Assembly (NCBI RefSeq): GCF_014898055.3
Contig: NW_023601212.1
Span: 47,914,329 to 47,978,328 of the forward strand
Reading direction: 5' to 3'
DNA: 64,000 nt
Origin: Talpa occidentalis
Lineage: Eukaryota > Chordata > Mammalia > Eulipotyphla > Talpidae
This document shows, piece by piece, positions 47,601 through 56,600 of this stretch. The notes beneath the pieces were generated by a model. It was not told the origin of the DNA. It saw only the letters and a program-made list of their open reading frames with translations, and did no database searches. Each line of letters starts with the position of its first letter. Position 1 is the stretch's first letter. A program made the position numbers and the translations under genes.

Positions 47601-50600
47601 TCCCTCCCCTGCTGACTGGCTAGAATTTTTCACTTGGTTATAGTCGGAGCCCAGTCAGCATTTCCCCCAACACTCATCCCACCAGGATCTCAGCTGATCC
47701 TTTCTGTCTCTGGCTACCCTCTCCCCCACCCAGTGTCAAAGACCACTTCAGCATCTAGCTATCTTCATTGCCCACATGCAATAGGCATTCATTAACACTT
47801 ATTAAAATGAACATGAACCAATAGGTTCCTTCTCCCCATTGTGTGCAGTCTTGGCTTTGGCTCTCAAGATTTTCCAGTCCTCAAAGCACTGGCAGAGTGG
47901 GTAGTACTGGTACCAGCATGACCCCATAGCTTAGGAGGACACAGATCCAGGCTGTTGGCACCATCCCATGCCAAGGTGGCCACCAAGAACCCTGATTCCA
48001 TGAGGGGTAGGCTCTGTCTCCCCAGAGCCCCCTCCACCCACCTACCTTTCTGAGAGGCTGCCTGCAACTTCTGTGCCTCCTTTTTTATCTCGGCTACCTT
48101 CTTTCTGTAGTAGAGGAATTCCCTGCTATTCTTATCATGCAAAAACCTGGAGAATTTTGTAAACAAAGAGAAAGATGAGCAGAGGAAAAGGGCAGACCAA
48201 AGCAGACTCAAGACGACATGTTGTATAAAAACAAGCTGGCGAGCAGATGCCTGGACAGGGCCCAGGAGTAAATCTCCATATCTCTGGGGAGTCCCTGGTA
48301 CCTCTGGTATGAATTAAGGAGCCCTTGGAACAACGTCTGGCTCATACAAGCAAGCACCCAGTCCCAGAGCCTAAGTCACCTGAGGGTTTTATATGAATAT
48401 CCGCGCATACTGTCGTGTGGTACAAACATTCAGTAGCAGTGGCTTTCCCCTCCCAGAAGTACTTACGAAAGTGCTGGATTATCCTTGTAGTTCTCCATAG
48501 CTAGCTTTTCTAATTCGGGGCCTCCTTCTGCCACAAAGCGGGCCAATTTCTCTATCACTTTCCGAGTCTCGGCTCCCTCTGGGGGTGAAACTTTAAGGAG
48601 GCTGTCAGTACTGGGGTTCAACTCACACACCCCACAGTCAACAGGCACACTCTCTCTATGGACCACAATGACAGAGGGGTGGGGGGAGAAGAGGGTGAGA
48701 TGCGGGAGGTTGTCGGGTGTCCCAGGTCCAAGTACAAAGCACCCCGATGAGGGGAGTCAGTCTTTGAAGGCACACTGGCAGGCACACTGGCAGGAGAGAA
48801 GTGTGAGCTCTCGAAGGCCAAGTCGGTCCCCAGGCTGACAGGGTGACGTTCCCCTTTTTTTGAATGCTTAATTCTTTTCTTTATTTACCAGTGTTCAGTG
48901 TAATAAACTGATTCCCTTTCATCCGTCAAAGATGACAAATTCTTTTAAAACATCATTACAAATTGATTTAAACACATCAGGTGGGTTTCTGTCCATTGCA
49001 TTAACGTCATCACAGAAGCTCAATCATCCCCTCTGTGGCTGGTGGAGCCTCTTCCAGCTGGCTCCCAAGGTCTTTGGGCAGGACCTCAGGAGTCTCGCCG
49101 GCCTCCTCGCTAGCTGCTGGGACAGGGCGCTCCAGGATCATCTCACAGATTTCCTGCCCAGACCTAGAGCCAGCAAATTGTCCAAGAAGTCTTGGTTTCC
49201 ATGAGTGACAAAGTGTTTCCAGACCACCTTCGGGGCGCTAGGAAGGCTTACTGCAACAAGCTTAATCATTACCTCAAGGCCTTTTCAACGTGCAAAGGTA
49301 CAAAAATACATTTTTGTATTTGTATTAGCCAACCCTTTGAGACACACGGACCTCATTTTTTTTATTTATCACTGCTCTATCTCTAGATCATCATTCAGCC
49401 ACTATAGCGCTCATGACCCTCTTAGGATAACTCCTAAGAGAAATTCCTTGCAGTCAGTGACTGGATTTGTTTGAGACTCTCAACAATAGCACCAGACACC
49501 AACAAGTGCCAATTTTGTTCCCTTTGTTACCTGGACTGACAGGAAGCTCAGAGTGGGGGTGGAGGTGGCTGTGGCTTAAGGGGACTGTGGCTTCAAGTGT
49601 TCCTGGAGAGGTACCAGGGACATTCTGTGTCTGCCTTTTCCCCAGCCTCACACTCTTCCTGTATGCCTGGCAATGACCTTGACCTGGTCACTGTTTACAG
49701 GAATGGTGTTTTTCTGAGGTCATTTCAACAGCAAGCTGTTAACAGGCCCTAAAACAACCCACTGCCCCAAGTAAAGCCATGGCTCCCAGCAGGGCCCTCT
49801 CTGAGAAAACACCACTGTCCCTGGCTCCCTCTGACTGATGCTGGACACTGAGTCCCTCTGACCACGGCCTGAACCAGCAACCAAAATCCAACCAAGGGTT
49901 TTACATGCTGTCACAGCATGACTACAGAACCACTTCAGTCAGTCCTCACCGTCATGGTGATATGACTATACCAGCCACCTGGGCTGAGATGGACTAGGCC
50001 TCCACACAGTTCAAGTGTCAGAAGGCTACCAATACCACACTGTGCCCTCCTATACCAGGCAGCTTGGATGGCTCACCTAAGACCAGCGACTGCCTTTCCC
50101 TGGGGCAGGAGAGCATACCCTCCACCCTTTGTGCTCCTACCTCTAGCCCAAACTGGGGGATAAGTAATCCACAGAAAGGAACAGCACTCTGGGTCTCAGG
50201 GCTGGCAAAGTGTGGGTCCAGGCCAAAGAACCACTGGAAACTCCTCCCTTTGTATGAGACAAAAGGGAAGACTATGAGACATAGTGAAGGCTTGCCTGAG
50301 GGCACCACAACTCCCATGCACTAATCAGCCCTGTTTTGGAATGGGCTCCCAGAAAGAAATTGGCAGTCTGCTGTTCCCACATACTGCTTCCTTCCCCCAC
50401 CCCCTACTTTGGCCCCCATACCCTAGGGAATACAACTTCAGCCCTTCCCTCAGCTTGGAGGACTGGTGGTCCCTGACCACTATACTAAACTCCCTACAAC
50501 CCTGGCTGAGCTTTCCCTACTGAGTGGGACAGTCCCACAGGGCTGGAGCAGTGGAGAAGGGAGGCAGCAGCCCTCCCCTTTCTTACCTTTGATTTCCAAC

Positions 50601-53600
50601 CACTGCTCGTAGTCCTCCTCTTCATCTTCATCAGGAGACTGGAAGACACTTGGGCGGCTGGCGACAGGCAGTTGTTTGGCATGCATGTAGTTCTTCACCT
50701 GCCCTGGTGGGCTGCTGATGAGGGGGGGCCTCTTCCCAGTCCGGGGTAGCACACGAGGGGGAGCAGTAGGTACGCTGGGGGGTGGATCTTGGGAAGGAAG
50801 GGTATGATGCTCAAGGTCTCTAGGGAGCATACCTGTCTTCCCAGCTAACCCATATGCTATGAGCCCTGGGGTCTGGATCTTTGGATTCCAGCTCAGTGCT
50901 GGGCAAAATTAATCAGAGAGGAAGCCACCCCCATTTTACAGATGAAAACGTGAGGCTCAGAGGAAGGCCTTGTGGTTGTCACTGGCCCAGGTCTCTGCAT
51001 GCAGCAGTTTTGGCACCCAATGCCTTTACCCTTGGGGACCCTGGGGAGAAGAATCAGTGGGGTAGGCCCAGGCAGTAGAAGACATGGACGACAGCTCACC
51101 TGTGTTGTTTTGCGCCTTCTGCAGCTTCAGAAACTGCTGCAGGAAGCTGCCATCGTTGGCGAACTTGTTGGAAGCAGAGGAGTTGTGGGAATTCACCATT
51201 CTAGACCCAGGGCAGAGGACAGAGGTGAGCCGAGAGAGGAAGCCACTGAGAACAAGGCCGAGTGCCAGTCTTGAGCCCATTCCTGTTTACTGGGATGCAA
51301 AACTGGCCCCAGAGATGCCCAGCCCTGCAGAGCACATGATGGGCAAGCAAGAACAATCTAACTAGTCAAAACAACATGACATTATCTCCAACGGCAATGC
51401 AACCTGCCAGGAGTAACCAATGTACCCAGTGAGAAAACTTAGGCCACCTGCTCCCTGAACAATACCCATCATGCTTGTTATCTGTGTACCCTGCATGGCA
51501 CCTGTCATACCTGTTAACTAATTACATGAGCTGTTTCTGGTTCCCATGTGTCTGCCCAGGTACTCAAGTTCCCCAAGGAAGGGTGTGTGTCTATACTTGT
51601 GTGTCATTGGCCTGGGCTGGTCAGTGCTTCTGTGAATCACACAGACATAGGGAAACACCCAAAGTAACATCTTGGTGGGAGTATTTTATATTTTCACTTT
51701 CTTTTTTCTTTCTGCAGAGTATGATTTACTTAATAATTTTTAAGTAGATGTTCTGAACATCTACTTTTAATATATCAGCACAAAAACAAACTGAATAATC
51801 TAGATATTTAATTCATTTTCACCATCATAAAAGTACCAAAAACTGACTAGAGAACAAATAAAAATGTCAAAATACAAATACAGAGAGAAAAGGGGAAACC
51901 CAAAAAACGTTCCTTATATCACAATAGCTACTCTTCAAACACTCTCTTTTATTCCTCTAATTTATCCCCTAAATTAGAAATAGAACTAAGGCTGTGACCA
52001 GAATATAACCTACTTCTTCCATTTTTTTCTCTCTCTCTTTTTTTTAAAGATTTATTTATTTATACTGGAAGTCCTAGCCAGAGCAATAAGACAAGAGAAA
52101 GACATCCAAGGAATCCAAATAGGAAAAGAAGAAGTCAAACTATCACTATTTGCAGATGATATGATAATATACAGAGAACCCCAAAATCTCCACAGAAAAA
52201 CTAATTCAACTCATCAATCAATTCAGTAAAGTGGCAGGATACAAAATCAACACGCAAAAGTCAGTAGCCTTCCTATACACAAACAACAAATCTGAAGAAG
52301 AAGAAATCAAAAAAACCATCCCTTTTATTATCGAAACAAAAAAAATCAAATATTTGGGAATAAATCTAACAAAAGAGGTAAAGGACCTATACAAAGAAAA
52401 CTATAAAACACTGTTAAAAGAAATAGAAGAAGACACAAAGAAATGGAAAGACATCCCCTGCTCATGGATTGGAAGAATAAACATTATTAAAATGGCCATC
52501 CTACCAAAAGCAATATACAGATTCAATGCTATTCCAATCAAAATTTCAATGTCATTCTTCAAAGAAATAGAACAATTATTGATGAAATTCATATGGAATC
52601 ACCAAAAACCCCGAATAGCCAAAGCTCTACTGAAAAAAAAAGAAGGAAATGGAGGCATCACACGCCCAGACTTCAAACTATACTACAAAGCCATAATCAT
52701 CAAAACTGCATGGTATTGGAATAAGAACAGACATACAGACCAATGGAATCGAATAGAAAATCCAGAAATAAACCCACAGATTTATGGTCAACTAATCTTT
52801 GACAAAGGAGCAAAGACTATGCATTGGAGCAAAGAAAGTTTGTTCAATAAATGGTGCTGGGAAAACTGGGTCGCTACATGCAAAAGAATGAAGCTTGACC
52901 ACTACCTCACACCATACACAAAAATCAACTCAAAATGGATTAAAGACTAGACATAAGACCTGAAACCATAAAATACATAGAAGGAAATATAGGCGAAACA
53001 CTACGGGATTTGCACATCAAAGACATCTTTACAGACACATCACCCAAAGCAGTGATAGTGAAGGCAAAGATAAACAGCTGGGACTACATCAAATTAAAGA
53101 GCTTCTGCACAGCAAAAGAGACAATAACAAAAACAAAGAGAAACCCCACCAACTGGGAGAACATTTTTGCACCCAACACTAATGATAAAGGACTGATCAC
53201 AAAAATCTGCAAAGAGCTGATGAAACTCAACAACAACAAAGAAAATAATCCAGTCAAAAAATGGGCAGAAGAGCTAAAAAGAAACTTCTCTGAAGAGGAA
53301 ATGCAAATGGCCATCAGGCATATGAAAAAATGTTCAACATCACTTGTCATCAGGGAAATGCAAATCAAAACTACCATGAGATACCATCTTACACCAGTGA
53401 GAATGGCACATATTAAAAAAACTAGCAACAACAAATGTTGGCGAGGGTGTGGAGAAAAAGGAACTCTCCTGCACTGTTGGTGGGAGTGCAAACTGGTCCA
53501 ACCACTGTGGAGAGCTGTGTGGAGATTTCTGGACCTACTAAACATAGAGCTTCCATATGATCCAGCAATTCCACTCCTAGGTATTTACCCAAAGGACACA

Positions 53601-56600
53601 GAAACATCAATTCCAAAGAGCACCTGCACCCCTATGTTTATAGCAGCACTGTTTACAATAGCTAAGCTTTGGAAACAACCCAAATGCCCAAAAATAGATG
53701 ACTGGATCAAGAAGATGTGGTACATATATACCATGGAATATTACTCAGCATTCAAAAAAGATAAACACATGCAATTTGCAGCAACATGGATGGCGCTGGA
53801 AGGGATCATGCTCAGCGAAATAAGCCAAAAAGAAAAAGAAAAATACCGGATGGTCTCACTCATAGCAGGAATCTAGAAAACTTAAATAAGGGACCAGGAA
53901 AATGAATATAAGAAAGTGAAAATCAAAATCAACAAAAAACTATGAACCAGAGGCACTTTTTGGGGGTGGGGGGCGGGAGGGGAAGGATTGGGGTCAGAAT
54001 GGGGCGTTTGCAATTGTATGGGGGAATATAAAAATAAAATTTATTATTTTTTTTAAAAAAAAATTATTTATTTATTTATTCATACACGCAGGCAGAAGGA
54101 CTGAAGTTCACTGCTGAGGGGAGCAGCAGGTGGCAGGAGAGGTCTGTGCGCCATGTGGGACCCTCCTCCGGTGGCCAGGGAGCAGCCGGGGATCGAACAG
54201 GCGCTGCAGAGGCTGCGGGCAGCTTCGCAATCCAGTGCTCAACCGCTGCGCCACCGGGGAGGCCCCCATTTTCTCTTATAGCATATTATCCTATCCAATC
54301 TCAGCAATCCCTCATCATTCACTTTACAAGGCTACACGGCATCCCTCCACACAGACACACCCAGTAATTGGTAAGAGCTGAGGAAGTCTATATGTAGGCT
54401 TTTGCCTTTAAAAGTGTCATCTTTCTGGGCCTCCCTGGTGGCACAGGCAGTTAAGCTCAGTGCTGGGAAGCTGTCCGCAGCCTTTGCAGTATCTGTTCGA
54501 TCCCCGCTGGCCGCAGAGCAGCCCACATGGCGTGGCAGACCTCTCCTGTCTCGCCCACTGCTCCCCTCAGCAGTGTATTTCAGTCAGTCTGCCTGTTCTG
54601 TTCCCTATTCTGTCTCTGGTGAATCCTCTCACCCTCCCACACATCTGGCCTGTACCGCGGTTCTTATATAAATAAATCTTTAAAATATATATATATATAT
54701 ATAAAAAAAGATTCATCTTTCTAAAAATCTGTGCTAGTGAACCAAAAATGGAAATGACCTAAACAATGGGCAAAGGGCAGTGGTTAAATGAATTATGGGA
54801 TGTCTGTAAGGCAGATGGTGCCATTCCAAAGAGTTAAAATTTTATAGATAAAGCAATCAAGTAAATTACTAAATGAAAAATGAAAGGCAGAATATAAACA
54901 ATGTCCTACTTATGACAAAATACATTTGAATTAAAAATTGTTAGGAAAACCCAACATGCAACCAGCACTGCCGCTGCATTTCAGGGTTATATCTGATTTA
55001 GGATTTTCCTTGTTTTGTTTTCTACTTCCCAGACTTCCTACTACATAGATTGACTATCTTTAAATTTTTAAAGTTTTTCATGTGAAAGAAAAGGTTATAT
55101 GGATAACCTGCTTGACATTAAACCAGCAGGGCTTTCTGAAAATTCTGGCTCCATCCTCACACCATGTAGCTCCCTTGGGAGACAGAAGGTAGGGACAATG
55201 ATAGACAAGAAAGCACCTTGGGGGCCTCCCCTCTGGTGGTGCAGCGGTTGAGTGCTCAGCTGCGAAGCTGCCCACAGCCTCTGCAGCACCGGTTCAATTG
55301 CCGGCCACCAGCGAGGGTCCCACATGGCACGCAGACCTCTCCTGCCGCGCCCGCTGCTCCCCTCAGCAGTGTATTTCATCAATCTGCCTGTTCTGTTGCC
55401 AGCTCTGGCTCTGGTGAATTCTCTCACCCTCCCATGCTTCTGACTGTACCCAGTGCTTATATAAATAAATAAACCTTAAAAGAAAAAAAAGCACGTTGGG
55501 CGGTAGTCAGCAAATGAATTCCACTTGAAAACCACCCCTAACAAAGAGCAGAACATGTTATAGAGATGCTGGCTCTTGATAAATATATAAAATGTAGTCC
55601 ATCCATATATATGGAGTATTATTCAACCATAAAAAGAAATGAAGTTTGACACATGACAGAGAGTAGAAGAACCTTCAAAAGCTACTTATCATATGAAATA
55701 TTTAGAGCAGGCAATCCAGAGACAGAAAGAAATTAATGGTGGGCTGAAAGAAGGGGATAGGTTTCTTCTGGAGGTGATGACATGTTCTGGAATTAGAAGC
55801 AGCTAACATGACGCTATGTAGTAAATATGTTAACATGGTGCTATGTAGTAAAAACCACTAACTTGTGGGCCTCCCTGGTGGCACAAGAGTTAAAGACACA
55901 GCGCTATCTAGCTATCACCAGCCACTGCAGCATGAGTTCGATCCAGGGAGCTAACCACATGGTGCAGCAGACCTCTCCTGTCTTGCCCGCTGCTCCCCTC
56001 AGCAGTGTATTTCAGTAGATCTACCTGTTCTGCTCCCCATTCTCTCTGGTGAAATCTCTCCCTCCGCCACACCTCTGGCCTACACCCCAGTTCTTGTATA
56101 CATAAATAAATAAACCTTTAAAAAAAAACCACTAACTTCTGTAGTTTGAAAGGTGAGTTTTATGGCATATGAATTACAGCTCAATAAAAATGAATAAAAC
56201 TATGAAGGCTCTAAATAGGGGAGAAGCAGCTAACAAAATTGATAAAAACTTGGTGAAACAAAGACACAGGGTGGGAATATACCAAAATGTTTATCTCAAG
56301 GTGATTTAAATGCTTCCTATTATTATTCCTATTAAATGCTTCCTACTATTATTATTATTATTATTAAATGCTTCCTATTATTCCTCATCAGGAAATTCTA
56401 AAATTTGGAGTTCTACGCTTTGACAGCAGAGACAAGAGTTATTCCCAAAGTTACCTGTGCCATACACTCCTCCACCTGATGTTCCCCTTCAGTAGTTTAT
56501 TCCTGATGTTGGACTCCAACAACCTCACAAGACCACCTGGGAAGTGACTCTACCATGCTGGTGCCAAATGCTTGCACAACACAGGGGCAAGAGCCCCCAA

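Noticed and set aside
48591..48600. U12-type branch site (TCCTTAA) at the SURP-exon acceptors
   Set aside because: The A would be only about three bases from the acceptor, too close, and the donors are ordinary GTAAGA/GTAGGT. The TACTGAC about 20 bases upstream is a normal U2 branch site.
52231..53876. Host gene encoding a reverse transcriptase-like protein
   Set aside because: It is the C-terminal part of L1 ORF2 with a frame change, an internal stop and an L1 3' UTR; no host promoter or splicing.
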